A stretch of DNA of 64,000 bases. Origin: Stieleria varia. Its GTDB lineage: Bacteria > Planctomycetota > Planctomycetia > Pirellulales > Pirellulaceae. The DNA lies in contig NZ_CP151726.1 in the NCBI RefSeq assembly GCF_038443385.1, positions 9,362,001-9,426,000 of the forward strand. The letters run 5' to 3'. Below the pieces are notes generated by a model. It was given only the letters and a program-made list of their open reading frames with translations. It did no database searches and was not told where the DNA came from. A program made the position numbers and the translations under genes. Every line of letters starts with the position of its first letter. Position 1 is the first letter of the stretch. Positions 26,901 to 35,764 of the stretch are shown in pieces.

Positions 26901-27019
26901 CTTTCGATCACCTCCAGGGCATCGTCGGCAACCGTAGGCGGATCTGCAGCATGCAACGGGCAGGCGAGCCCGTAAAACACAAATGAAACGGCTAAATAGG
27001 CAGAAACAGCGAGTCGCAT
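23999..27019 (-). CDS. PVC-type haem-binding propeller/HEAT/cytochrome c protein
   Basis: About 1006 residues from the ATG at 27019, with a signal peptide (MRLAVSAYLAVSFVFYG). Order: N-terminal beta-propeller of the membrane-bound dehydrogenase type (FVVEYGDYPTGP, VLIEDTDDDGRAD, LVDTDGDDIADV), alpha-helical HEAT-like repeats (about 500-850), then a cytochrome c domain with CANCH near residue 885 and the tail PEGIEKEVTPQQMADLLAYL. In planctomycetes these proteins are thought to oxidise sugars or other substrates outside the cytoplasm; the substrate is unproven. An ATG at 27118 is upstream but would hide the signal peptide. Confidence 0.85.
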   Translation of the reverse strand: MRLAVSAYLAVSFVFYGLACPLHAADPPTVADDALEVIESTRGGRHWVDAATADPMEAQDSLGSFEIAQSLRLELFAAEPLVMDPVAITFDPQGRMFVVEYGDYPTGPPEGEPPLSRVVLIEDTDDDGRADQRTVFADGLNFCHSAMPYRGGLLIGEQTRIVHLVDTDGDDIADVRNVLFDGFTPAHPQMQIGNPRWGIDNWVHCNYGPGKIVSSASPDEAVEMPRRDFLFDPRTLRFRADGGWGQFGNTVDRWGNRFYCTNRNPIITTTLTPEIAARNPFHLVSRMSYDVAPSGGDSRVYPLIEMKSNYLSHAGTHTAACGVTALTGDALGKDTSDRPYQDSVFVCEPIGHLVTRSVIDREGSMLTASRAQRRVDFLASTDPWFRPASLASGPDGALYLADMYRLWVEHPKFLPPEIAAKLDWRAGEDRGRVYRIVAKDVSPPAPYVEPRTVAERVAMLSDPNGWRQFIAQQLIVEDYAASGSSREMVVALRQQLRLSQSSSGRLHCLWTLAGIHALEDQDLIAALGDSDWHVRAAAAQLSSDRLDNEALLDTLIGHVGDTDDSVVRQAVISLGGTTSEGATAALANAAKQHFNDSLIRDAILTTAAMRSTKLLKACVADAEFVSSATDDRLSFVHDLAAITGARGETNEIRDFVRSFFGDPAPLQAWWQYAAVVGFADGLQRHRGPMGRTTLAAFVKSPPSELAAVAGVLADWIRDGESVLSDPDASLESRVAAIGLLSQRGEAESLPIWRELFRADQPSEIQVAAVRSFSRVVSTAKCQLLIEHWSQLAPAARPIAMDTMLRRTDGTLSMLEAMKDKTMSPSLLSIDQRVRLLKHSDASIRSLASELLGGAVSANRRAVAGQYQSALTADASPQHGAAVFQRACANCHRLRDVGHEIGPDLTDAVNRSPEALLYDILDPNAKVEPRYTSYSILTDRGEVYSGLIVNDSGGNVVLKMAENKVVSVSRDEIEEIKSNDISLMPEGIEKEVTPQQMADLLAYLRQR

Positions 27020-27351
27020 GGTGTGTGTCCGTTTGGTAATGCGGGCGGGGGCATCAGTGCGGGTGGGGACAATGGCAAACGCGTCATCGTAACCGCTCCA
27101 GAGCGTGTGAGCGGTCATCCTGGCCGCGAGTCACGGTTTTTCAGAGCTGCCTCGGCGACGTCGGATTGAGCCCGAAAGTAGTGGAAAGTCGGGCAAATAG
27201 GGCATTTCTGGAGGTGGTCATTTTTGACTGTCGAGTAGAATGACTGGACCCTCTGTGGTTCGTCGCATTCGAGGCGAGACCTCGACTCCCCCTCGGGGTT
27301 CAAACGAATCAGGCACTCCCGCCCCCGCCCCTTCTCAAATTGAGTCCGGCC

Positions 27352-29223
27352 ATGCTCCATGACCGATTGTCATTATCATCGCAGCGTTGGCAATTCTGCC
27401 GTTGCCAAATTGCACATCGCCAAACCGCACATCGCCAAATTGCACATCGCCGCCGCGGCAGTCTCCTGGGAGCTTTGCTCACCGTTCTCGTGATCGCCGG
27501 ATTGGTCGGCTATGCCGGCTACCGTTACATGCTGGAGAAACAGTCCGGCATCGATACGAGCACGCTCATCACCCAGGCGGTGGTGGTCGCACCCTTTGAT
27601 CATATCGTGCTGGAACAGGGTGAAGTCGAGAGCAGCAGCAATATCGAATTGGTTTGTGAGATCAAGTCGCGGGGAACCAGCAGCGGAATTCCGATTCTGT
27701 GGGTGATCGACGAAGGAACCCGTGTGAACGAAGGCGACAAGTTGGTCGAACTCGACGCTGCGGCTTTGGAGACGGCGCTCAAGGAGGACAAGATCAGTGT
27801 GATCGCAGCGGAAGCCAACGTGACCACCGCTCGTGCGGCGGTGGAGCAAGCCAAGATCGCCCGGCAAGAGTACCTCGAAGGTGTCTTCAAAACAGAGGAA
27901 CGTGCGATCCTCAGCGAGATGGCCGTTGCCCAACAAGACCTCCGCAAGGCCCAGTTGGCATTGGGCAGCAGCCAACGCCTGGTCGCGAAGGGCCTCGTCA
28001 AATCCCTGCAACTCGATGCAGACAAATTTGCCGTTGCCAACGCACGTAACCAGCTGGCCGCAGCGGAGGGACGCTTGAAGGTGCTGCAGGATCTGACTCG
28101 CAAGAAAATGCTGGTGCAGTTTGACAGCGACATCGAGGCCGCCGAGGCACAGTTGGCCGCCTACGAAAGCGAACTGGAGGAAGAGCAACTGCAGCTTGCC
28201 GACACGACCGCTCAACTGGAAAAGTGTGTGATCAAAGCCCCCGCGGCTGGTGTCGTCGTGCATGCCAATCGCTACAGCAGTCGTGGCGGAAACGCGGAAT
28301 TTGTGGTCGAAGCCGGTGCGACGGTCCGCGAACGCCAAGCCATCATTCAACTTCCCGACCCTTCGCTGATGCAGGTCAACTGCAAAATCAACGAATCTCG
28401 CATCACCCTGATCGAAGCAGGAATGCCCGTCAAAATCGCCGTCGATGCGATCCCCGGTTTGCAGCTTCGCGGGCGAGTGACCAAGGTCAATCGCTATGCC
28501 GAACCGGGCAGCTTCTTCAGCTCGTCGATCAAGGAATACGCGACACTGATTGAGATTCTCGATCCACCAGACGTGATCCGAACCGGTATGACCGCAGAAG
28601 TCCAAATCTTTGTCGAACAGATCGCCGACGCTGTTCAAATTCCAATTCAAGGACTCTACGAGCACGGCGACAAAATGTATTCGCTCGTTCAGCGGGGACC
28701 TCAAGAGTTCGAAACGGTTGAAGTCGAACTCGGCGCAACGAACGACACCATGGCCAGCATCAAGTCTGGCCTGAAACCAGACGAGGTCGTTGTTTTGAAC
28801 TTGAGAGAACATCTCGACCTGATGGACCTGCCTGAGCTGAGCGCGATCGACAACAGTGAGATGAAAGACATCGGCCGCGGCAATCCCGGCGCGGCGGAAT
28901 CCGCAGAGCGTGGTCGCCCTGACGGTGCCCCCGGAGAACGCGGAGAACGCGGTGGACGCGGTGGACCAGACGGTGGACGCCAGGGTGGTGGTCCCGGTGC
29001 CGGTGGACCTGGAGGAGGCGGCCGCCCCGATCCGGCCACCATGGTCGAACGTTCCATGAGCAACAACGACAAGGACGGCGACGGGGTTCTGTCGCCCGAG
29101 GAAATCAGCGCGATGGATCCTCAGTATCGCGATCGTGTCGCGGAGGCCGATGCAGACGGAGACGGTTCCATCACGCGGGCGGAACTCACCGAGCATATGC
29201 AAAAGCGTTTTGGAGGAACCTGA
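27352..29223 (+). CDS. MacA/HlyD-like adaptor with collagen-like linker and EF hands
   Basis: Periplasmic adaptor: basic N-terminus, one transmembrane helix (near residues 40-58), barrel-sandwich hybrid halves around VVVAPFDHIVLEQGEVESS and CVIKAPAAGVVVHAN, a long coiled coil (EANVTTARAAVEQAK) and beta-barrel and membrane-proximal parts. After about residue 515 comes a Gly-rich collagen-like stretch (GERGERGGRGGPDGG), then two EF-hand loops (DKDGDGVLSPEE and DADGDGSITRAE). EF hands on a MacA-like adaptor are uncommon. The N-terminus contains three copies of a 15-bp repeat (AHRQ-I/T). It is followed by the ATPase gene after 4 bp. Confidence 0.88.
   Translation: MLHDRLSLSSQRWQFCRCQIAHRQTAHRQIAHRRRGSLLGALLTVLVIAGLVGYAGYRYMLEKQSGIDTSTLITQAVVVAPFDHIVLEQGEVESSSNIELVCEIKSRGTSSGIPILWVIDEGTRVNEGDKLVELDAAALETALKEDKISVIAAEANVTTARAAVEQAKIARQEYLEGVFKTEERAILSEMAVAQQDLRKAQLALGSSQRLVAKGLVKSLQLDADKFAVANARNQLAAAEGRLKVLQDLTRKKMLVQFDSDIEAAEAQLAAYESELEEEQLQLADTTAQLEKCVIKAPAAGVVVHANRYSSRGGNAEFVVEAGATVRERQAIIQLPDPSLMQVNCKINESRITLIEAGMPVKIAVDAIPGLQLRGRVTKVNRYAEPGSFFSSSIKEYATLIEILDPPDVIRTGMTAEVQIFVEQIADAVQIPIQGLYEHGDKMYSLVQRGPQEFETVEVELGATNDTMASIKSGLKPDEVVVLNLREHLDLMDLPELSAIDNSEMKDIGRGNPGAAESAERGRPDGAPGERGERGGRGGPDGGRQGGGPGAGGPGGGGRPDPATMVERSMSNNDKDGDGVLSPEEISAMDPQYRDRVAEADADGDGSITRAELTEHMQKRFGGT
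27406..27450. repeat. 15-bp tandem triplication
   Basis: Three contiguous copies of CAAA(TT/CC)GCACATCGC at 27406-27420, 27421-27435 and 27436-27450. They encode the basic AHRQIAHRQTAHRQ-type N-terminus before the transmembrane helix of the adaptor. Confidence 0.93.
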
Positions 29224-29227
29224 GTCG

Positions 29228-30037
29228 ATGTCCGTTGCCGACGCTTATCGTTCGCAAGATTCCAGTGACAACGTCGCGGGCACACGTCCAAACGCCACGT
29301 CGATCCGCAACTTGCAAAAACATTACGTGCTCAAAAGTGAAACGGTGAAGGCGCTTCGCGGTGTTTCCTTTGATGTGCCCGAAGGCGATTACGTTGCCAT
29401 CATGGGACCGTCGGGAAGCGGCAAAAGCACGCTGCTGAACTTGCTGGGTTGCCTGGACAAGCCCACGTCGGGCAGTCTGCTGTTGGGCAACGATGACATC
29501 GCCATGATGACTGATGACCAACTCGCCGAAATTCGATCCGAGAGAATCGGATTTGTGTTTCAGTCCTACAACCTGATCCAGCAACTCACGGTCGTCGAAA
29601 ACATTCAGGTGCCGTTGTTCTATCAGGGCAAATTGGGTGGCAAAGAATACCAACGCGCCGTCACGTTGGCCTCGCGAGTCGGCTTGGGAGATCGCTTGGA
29701 TCACCGACCGACACAGCTATCCGGTGGTCAGCAACAGCGGGTTGCGATCGCACGCAGCCTTGTTAACGATCCGTACTTTGTTCTTGCCGACGAGCCCACC
29801 GGTAACCTCGATTCGGTCACCACAGAGGAAATTCTCAGTCTGTTCGACGAACTCAACGCGGAAGGCCGAACGATCATCTTGGTCACTCACGAAGACGAAG
29901 TCGCCGAGCGAGCAAAACGCGTGGTACGACTCAAAGACGGTTTGCTTCACACCGACACACTGAACGATCCCGCGCGACGCGAAGCAGCGAAGAAACGCCA
30001 AGCTTTGCACGCCGCAGAAATCGCCGCGCAGGAATAA
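29228..30037 (+). CDS. MacB-type ABC transporter ATP-binding protein
   Basis: ATPase of 269 residues with Walker [18 protein letters not shown] (the Q-loop form typical of the MacB/LolD group), signature [15 protein letters not shown], Walker [14 protein letters not shown] and LVTHEDE. It lies between the adaptor gene and the FtsX permease gene with 4- and 8-bp gaps, so the three genes make one MacAB-like exporter. Confidence 0.93.
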   Translation: MSVADAYRSQDSSDNVAGTRPNATSIRNLQKHYVLKSETVKALRGVSFDVPEGDYVAIMGPSGSGKSTLLNLLGCLDKPTSGSLLLGNDDIAMMTDDQLAEIRSERIGFVFQSYNLIQQLTVVENIQVPLFYQGKLGGKEYQRAVTLASRVGLGDRLDHRPTQLSGGQQQRVAIARSLVNDPYFVLADEPTGNLDSVTTEEILSLFDELNAEGRTIILVTHEDEVAERAKRVVRLKDGLLHTDTLNDPARREAAKKRQALHAAEIAAQE

Positions 30038-30045
30038 ACACCACC

Positions 30046-31377
30046 ATGATTTGGCTTCGCACTCTCCGCCTCGGCGTCAAAAGTTTGGCCCTGCACCCGC
30101 TTCGCAGCGGCCTGACCATGCTCGGGATCCTGATTGGTGTTTGGTCGGTTATTCTATTGACCGCGATCGGACAAGGCGCCAGCGATCAAGTCCAGCGTCA
30201 ATTCGAATCGCTCGGTGCCACCACCATCATCGTCCGCAGCCAAAAACCGCCCGAGGAAAAATTGGCCGGCATGAGCGCCAGTCAGTACGGTTTGCTGCGA
30301 AGCGACATGGACACGCTGCTTGCCACCGTCCCCACTATCAGGACCGCGATTCCGATTCGCGAAATCAGGCGTCAGTTCACTTACCGCGATCGAATGATCG
30401 ACGGACGACTCGTCGGTTGCACTCCCGGTTACGCCGAAGTCAACACGTTGAAGGTCCGGGGGCAAAGCGGTCGCTTTCTCTCCGACGCCGACGGCATCAA
30501 CCTCGACACGGTCTGCGTGATCGCCGCCGGCGTTGCCGAACGACTTTTCCCTTACGAAGAACCTCTGGGCAAGCGGGTCTACATCCCAGAGAGCAAGGAC
30601 TACTACCGCGTCGTCGGCGTCTTGGAGGCTCGTAATCCATCGGCAGCCATCGGTGGCTCATTGGACTCGCAAGATTTCTCGGCAGACATCTATGTGCCGA
30701 TCGAGACCCTGCGAAGTCGTGTCGGTGACACCATCGTGACTCGCCGTAGTGGACAGTTCCAAGTTGAGATCATGGAACTCAACCAGATCACCTTACAAGT
30801 CAACTCGGTTGACGAAGTCAAAAAGACAAAAAAGATGATTGAGAATCTGCTCAATCGTTCGCACGGTGATATCAACGATGTCGCCGTGGTCGCACCCCTT
30901 GAGTTGCTTGAGCAAGCCAAGAACTTGCGGCTGATGTTCTTGGGCATCGGCGTTCTGATCGCCTGCATCTCCCTTGTCGTCGGCGGCATCGGGATCATGA
31001 ACATCATGTTGGCGAGTGTCACCGAGCGAACTCGCGAAATCGGCATCCGCCGCGCACTGGGTGCCAAGCAGCGCGACATCGTTCGCCAGTTCTTGATCGA
31101 AACGCTCGTGCTCAGCTTCGCGGGGGCCGGACTCGGCGCCCTGCTGGGGTTCCTCGGCCCATGGATGTACTCCCAACTCATCTACGTGGTCAAAGAAGGC
31201 TTTCCGGACAAGTTCGCGGCGTTACCCGAAGCGATTCGTGAAGCCGAACCGACGATCGTTTATGAAATCATCCCATTGGCCATGATCATCGCGGTCGTGG
31301 TCGGTCTCTTTAGCGGACTCTACCCGGCAATTCGGGCCGCCAAGATGAATCCGATCGACGCATTGCGTCACGAATAA
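30046..31377 (+). CDS. MacB-type FtsX/ABC permease
   Basis: A 443-residue permease with an N-terminal helix, a MacB-like periplasmic domain (about 45-280) and three C-terminal helices of the FtsX fold. Conserved GGIGIMNIMLASVTERTREIGIRRALGAK precedes the last helices, and AAKMNPIDALRHE ends the protein. It works with the preceding ATPase and adaptor to move a substrate from the inner membrane or periplasm. The stop shares one base with the start of the CHAD gene. Confidence 0.93.
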   Translation: MIWLRTLRLGVKSLALHPLRSGLTMLGILIGVWSVILLTAIGQGASDQVQRQFESLGATTIIVRSQKPPEEKLAGMSASQYGLLRSDMDTLLATVPTIRTAIPIREIRRQFTYRDRMIDGRLVGCTPGYAEVNTLKVRGQSGRFLSDADGINLDTVCVIAAGVAERLFPYEEPLGKRVYIPESKDYYRVVGVLEARNPSAAIGGSLDSQDFSADIYVPIETLRSRVGDTIVTRRSGQFQVEIMELNQITLQVNSVDEVKKTKKMIENLLNRSHGDINDVAVVAPLELLEQAKNLRLMFLGIGVLIACISLVVGGIGIMNIMLASVTERTREIGIRRALGAKQRDIVRQFLIETLVLSFAGAGLGALLGFLGPWMYSQLIYVVKEGFPDKFAALPEAIREAEPTIVYEIIPLAMIIAVVVGLFSGLYPAIRAAKMNPIDALRHE

Positions 31378-32294
31378 TGAACAGCGATCCGACCGACAGC
31401 GGGAAATGGGTCAACTTAACCAATGCGAACGAATGCGTTGCCTCGGCCGCGCAGATCACTTTAGAACTCCGATTGCGGGCGGTGCAAACCTCATTGCCGG
31501 TCGCTGCCGAGCAAGCGGATGAAACGCCGGAGCATGTTCATCGGCTGAGAGTGGCAACCCGACGCGCACTAGCTGCATTGGAGCTCTACGCAGATTTTGT
31601 GCCCGGCAAGGATGCCACTTGGCTTGCTAAGCAGATGAAAAAAATTCGCAAAGCGGCAGCGCTCGCGCGTGACCTGGATGTGCTTACCTCGCGTTATCAC
31701 AAGTCACCAAGCTCCAAGCGTAAACACATCTTGCGTCGGCTCAATCGATTGCGCAGCAGGGCACAACGATCGATCGTAGGTCTGAATCAAAAACTGACTG
31801 AGAACGAACGCCTGAGTCGACGAATCGATCGAGTGCTGCGCGGAATCGTTCAGGACACCGATGTGAAATTGGTTGATTTTGCCCTGTCAAAGATCGGGCA
31901 ACAGGCCAATGCTTTTTTCAATGGTGCGCCGGTTGATCTCGGCGATATCGATCAGCTTCACCGATTTCGTGTCCAAGCCAAGGCGTTTCGATACTCAATG
32001 GAGCTCCTCTGCGACGCTTTGCCCGAAACGATCCGCTCGGACATTTACCCCTTGGTCTGCCTTGTCCAAGATCACCTTGGCGAAATCAACGATCACGCCG
32101 TCGCGCAGCAAAAACTCAAGCAGCTTTGTCGCAAAGAGAAACGTGATGGACATTCACGCCAGGTGAAAAAGTTGGCGAGGAGAGAAAAACAGGCTATGCA
32201 GTGGGCGATCGCCAGATTTCAAGACTGGTTCACTCCCCGTTTTCTGAACGATTTTCGGCTCAAACTCGACGAAATCCTCACCAATTCTCCCTGA
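31377..32294 (+). CDS. CHAD domain protein
   Basis: A 305-residue helical protein with the CHAD signatures ETPEHVHRLRVATRRALAALELY at residues 50-75 and the second-half repeat DQLHRFRVQAKAFRYSMELL near residue 200. CHAD domains carry many conserved His, Arg and Lys residues and bind polyphosphate. The ATG overlaps the stop of the MacB-like permease by one base, so it belongs to the exporter operon. How polyphosphate relates to this exporter is unknown. Confidence 0.85.
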   Translation: MNSDPTDSGKWVNLTNANECVASAAQITLELRLRAVQTSLPVAAEQADETPEHVHRLRVATRRALAALELYADFVPGKDATWLAKQMKKIRKAAALARDLDVLTSRYHKSPSSKRKHILRRLNRLRSRAQRSIVGLNQKLTENERLSRRIDRVLRGIVQDTDVKLVDFALSKIGQQANAFFNGAPVDLGDIDQLHRFRVQAKAFRYSMELLCDALPETIRSDIYPLVCLVQDHLGEINDHAVAQQKLKQLCRKEKRDGHSRQVKKLARREKQAMQWAIARFQDWFTPRFLNDFRLKLDEILTNSP

Positions 32295-32420
32295 GACACC
32301 CTCCGCGAGCATCCAATCGCTGAATCACCGTTGAGTAAAATCCGTGTCTTGCTGTTAGAATATGAGAACACACCCCCTCAGCTTTCCCACCTCCAACTTC
32401 CCGCCGATTGAGTTTCCACG

Positions 32421-33839
32421 ATGACGCGATCATTGAAGCTTTCCCGACGAACCCTCCTGCGTGGCACCGGGGCCGCTGTCGCTCTGCCTTGGCTGGACGC
32501 GATGTCCTCTCGCAGTGCTTGGGCGGCCGAGACGGGCAAGCCGCCGGTACGCTTGGCGTTCTTTTATGTTCCCAACGGCGTGAACATGAACGATTGGCGT
32601 CTCGGGGAACCCGGTGAGCTCAGCGAACTGTCCCCGATTCTCAAACCGCTCGATCCCGTCAAAGACAAAGTCAACGTGTTGACAGGGATGGCGGCCGACC
32701 ACTGCAATGGTAAGTCTGCTTCGCATGAACCGGCCGGCGGCGGCTACTTGGTCGGACGCAAGTGCAAACACTCCGAAGAACCCGAGGTCGGTGGCGCGTC
32801 GGTCGATCAAGTCATCGCGAGACAGATCGGCTACCAAACTCCCATCGATTCACTGGCCCTGGGAATCGACCCCGGTCACCGTGGCGACCACGGTTACAGC
32901 GGTACCTACATGTCACACATCTCATGGCGTGACAAACAAACACCGGCGGCGCTGGAACTCAATCCGAAACAACTCTACGACCAACTGTTCCGCGGCAAGA
33001 CTCCCACCGCACCCGACTGGAATGCCCCCAAACCGACCGAGGCGGCGCAGAAAGATGATTCGGTCGAAGCCAGTGTGTTGGATTTGGTCCGTGACGAAAC
33101 CAAGTCACTGCAACGCCAACTGGGTTTCAACGACCGTCGCAAACTCGAAGCGTATTTGGATGGATTGCGAAGCATCGAACGACGTATCGCATCGGCCGAT
33201 CGTGATGCTCACTCGCACCATCAAGACTCGTTCGCAGATGATGCTCATGTACAGGGGGCACACGGCAGTGACTCGGCGGCAGAAATCCCCACGCTGATCA
33301 TCCCCGAGGGAAAGGGCATCCCATCCGTCTATGCCGACCACGTCAACTTGATGCTCGACATCATGACACTCGCTTTTCAAACCGATACCACTCGTATCGC
33401 GAGCTTCATGTTCTCCTACGAGAAATCCGGACGCTCCTATCCAGAGATCGATGCCAAGGGATCGCACCACTCGACATCCCACCACCAGAGCAAAGAAGAA
33501 AACTTGGTGCAGTTGACCCGCATCAACAGACACCACATGGAATTGTTCTCGCGAATGATCCAGCGAATGGCGGAGATCCAGGAAGGCGACGCAACGCTAC
33601 TGGACAACGTGATGCTCTGCTACGGCAGCGGCATCAGCGACGGGAACAAACACAACAACGACGACTTGCCCCTATTGATCGCCGGAGGCGGTGGCGGAAC
33701 CATCAAAGGCGGTCGCCATCTCGTCTACAAAGACAAAACACCGCTGTGCAACCTGTATCTCGAATTCCTATCGCGAATGGGCGACCATCGTGAGTCGTTC
33801 GGTGACAGCAGCGGACTGTTGGGCAATTTGCAGGGATGA
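32421..33839 (+). CDS. DUF1552 secreted protein (Tat substrate)
   Basis: A 472-residue protein with a twin-arginine signal (SRRTLLRGTGAAVALPWLDAM). DUF1552 is recognised from LAFFYVPNGVNMNDW, the AADHCNG...HEP region, YSGTYMSHISWRD and the DLPLLIAGGGGGTIKGGRH end. The family is almost confined to planctomycetes, verrucomicrobia and similar bacteria and is nearly always next to a DUF1592 gene. Function unestablished. The stop overlaps the start of the DUF1592 gene by 4 bases. Confidence 0.9.
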   Translation: MTRSLKLSRRTLLRGTGAAVALPWLDAMSSRSAWAAETGKPPVRLAFFYVPNGVNMNDWRLGEPGELSELSPILKPLDPVKDKVNVLTGMAADHCNGKSASHEPAGGGYLVGRKCKHSEEPEVGGASVDQVIARQIGYQTPIDSLALGIDPGHRGDHGYSGTYMSHISWRDKQTPAALELNPKQLYDQLFRGKTPTAPDWNAPKPTEAAQKDDSVEASVLDLVRDETKSLQRQLGFNDRRKLEAYLDGLRSIERRIASADRDAHSHHQDSFADDAHVQGAHGSDSAAEIPTLIIPEGKGIPSVYADHVNLMLDIMTLAFQTDTTRIASFMFSYEKSGRSYPEIDAKGSHHSTSHHQSKEENLVQLTRINRHHMELFSRMIQRMAEIQEGDATLLDNVMLCYGSGISDGNKHNNDDLPLLIAGGGGGTIKGGRHLVYKDKTPLCNLYLEFLSRMGDHRESFGDSSGLLGNLQG

Positions 33840-35764
33840 GCGATCCAATCATGTTGCGTTCATTTTGGCACTCAACGGTGCGTCCAGTCGTTGCTTGTTC
33901 GCTCGTTTGGATCTGTCTGGCAACGGTCGCGCAGGCTCAGCCCGGACGCGACAAGGATCCTCTGTCGTGGGACCGCAATGTCCAAGCAATCGTCAATCGG
34001 TTCTGCGTCAAGTGTCACAATGAAAGTGAGCCCAGCGGCGATGTGAATCTCGCTCAAGACGAAGACATCCGGCAGATCCTGGAACATCGTCGCACTTGGG
34101 AAACGGCACTGTCGGTTGTCGAGCAAGGTGAAATGCCGCCCGATGATGCACGTCAGCCCTCGGACGAACAGCGACAACACTTGATCGGTTTCATCCGCCG
34201 CACCCTTGAGGAACTCGACTGCAGCGAGGCCGCCGATCCTGGGTACCCGAATGTCCGACGTCTGAACCGTGTCGAGTACGATTTGACGATCGAGGACTTG
34301 ACCGGACTACGGATGAATTTGGCGGAAACCTTTCCGCCCGATGCCAGCGCGTACGGCTTTGATCACTTGGGCGAAGTCCTCAGCCTTGCGCCCTCTCAAG
34401 TCCAACAGTATTTCGACGCGGCGCAAAAAGTTGTCGCTGAGCTGATCCGGCAAAAAGATACTCGACCCGAACTCTACATACGAGCCTTTGGCAACAAGCC
34501 GGCCAACCGCGACGACGAGCGTGTGCAAGCGAAAGCTGCGGCAGAACGTTTCGCCACGCGCGCTTTTCGTCGACCTGTCGAATCCGACTATATCGATCAG
34601 TTGATGGGGCTCTATGACAAAGCCCGTCAAAAAGACCAGACGCACCAGCAAGCGACCGGGCATCTGTTGTCGGCCGTCATGATCTCACCCAAGTTTCTCT
34701 TGCGTGTTGAACAGAATCGGCCCGGCCTCTACGAAGCGTATCCGGTCGACGAGTATGAGCTGGCGACGCGATTGAGCTATTTCCTGTGGTCACGACCACC
34801 GGACGATCGACTGTTGGATCTCGCTGCGGGCGGCAAACTTTCACAGGATGACATTCTGGAGCAGGAAACTCGCAGAATGCTAGCCGATCCACGCAGCCTC
34901 GCTCTGGCAGAAAACTTCTTCGGTCAATGGTTGTCCCTGCGAGACGCTCAGACACATCAACCCGATCGCGAGCAATTCCCTCAATTCAACGAAGCTCTGC
35001 GGCAAGCGATGCAGGACGAGATGCGGCTGCTGTGCAGCGAGATCGTGCAAAACAATCAACCGGTCAACGACCTGATTGATGCCGATTACACCTACCTGAA
35101 CCAATCGCTTGCTGAGCACTACGGTATTGATGGTGACTTTGGCAAAGAGCCTCGCCGTGTGCAGCTCGCCGATCGCAGACGCGGCGGTGTGGTCACGTCG
35201 GCTGCCCTGACGATGCTGTTGGCCGACCCGGCTCGAACCAATGTTCCCCGACGCGGAAACTTCATCGCCGGTCGTTTACTGGGAACGCCACCACCACCAC
35301 CGCCGCCCAACGTTCCGCCACTGGAAGATGTTGCCGACGATGGCACGCACAAGACGTTGCGTGAATTGCTGGAACTGCATCGTAGCAAACCCGAGTGCGC
35401 CAGTTGCCACGCCAAAATGGATCCGCTGGGTTTTGCTCTGGAGAACTACGACGCGATCGGTCGTTGGCGTGACACGGACAACGGACAACCGATCGACGCC
35501 TCCGGTGAATGGACCGGTGGCGAAGAGTTCGACGGTCCCGTGGGCTTGAAAGATTTGCTGTTGGAGAAACGCGATGAGTTCTCCGCGACACTCATTCGAA
35601 ACCTATTGATCTACGCATTGGGCCGTGGCTTGCACGGCAGCGATGAATGCGTCGTTCAAGATTGCTTGAAAGCAGCTCAGCAGGACGAGTACCGTTTTGC
35701 AACCATCGTCGTGGCGATCACCAAGAGCGTCCCGTTCCGCTACCGACGCAACCCGATCGACTGA
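33836..35764 (+). CDS. DUF1592-family multidomain cytochrome c protein
   Basis: A 642-residue exported protein. Order: signal peptide, cytochrome c motif CVKCH at residue 57-61, DUF1587 (RRLNRVEYDLTIEDLTGL), DUF1595 (FATRAFRRPVESDYI), DUF1592 (YELATRLSYFLWSRPPDDRL), DUF1588 with a second haem motif (CASCHAKMDPLGFALENYD) and DUF1585 at the C-terminus. It starts inside the end of the DUF1552 gene, the usual planctomycete pair. A di-haem redox role is inferred. Its last 25 bases overlap the convergent methyltransferase gene. Confidence 0.92.
   Translation: MSDPIMLRSFWHSTVRPVVACSLVWICLATVAQAQPGRDKDPLSWDRNVQAIVNRFCVKCHNESEPSGDVNLAQDEDIRQILEHRRTWETALSVVEQGEMPPDDARQPSDEQRQHLIGFIRRTLEELDCSEAADPGYPNVRRLNRVEYDLTIEDLTGLRMNLAETFPPDASAYGFDHLGEVLSLAPSQVQQYFDAAQKVVAELIRQKDTRPELYIRAFGNKPANRDDERVQAKAAAERFATRAFRRPVESDYIDQLMGLYDKARQKDQTHQQATGHLLSAVMISPKFLLRVEQNRPGLYEAYPVDEYELATRLSYFLWSRPPDDRLLDLAAGGKLSQDDILEQETRRMLADPRSLALAENFFGQWLSLRDAQTHQPDREQFPQFNEALRQAMQDEMRLLCSEIVQNNQPVNDLIDADYTYLNQSLAEHYGIDGDFGKEPRRVQLADRRRGGVVTSAALTMLLADPARTNVPRRGNFIAGRLLGTPPPPPPPNVPPLEDVADDGTHKTLRELLELHRSKPECASCHAKMDPLGFALENYDAIGRWRDTDNGQPIDASGEWTGGEEFDGPVGLKDLLLEKRDEFSATLIRNLLIYALGRGLHGSDECVVQDCLKAAQQDEYRFATIVVAITKSVPFRYRRNPID

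Noticed and set aside
27376-29202. A 608-codon minus-strand open frame opposite the adaptor gene
   Set aside because: It is the mirror of the MacA-like coding sequence. The plus-strand frame has domain motifs and operon context; the minus frame shows only biased composition.
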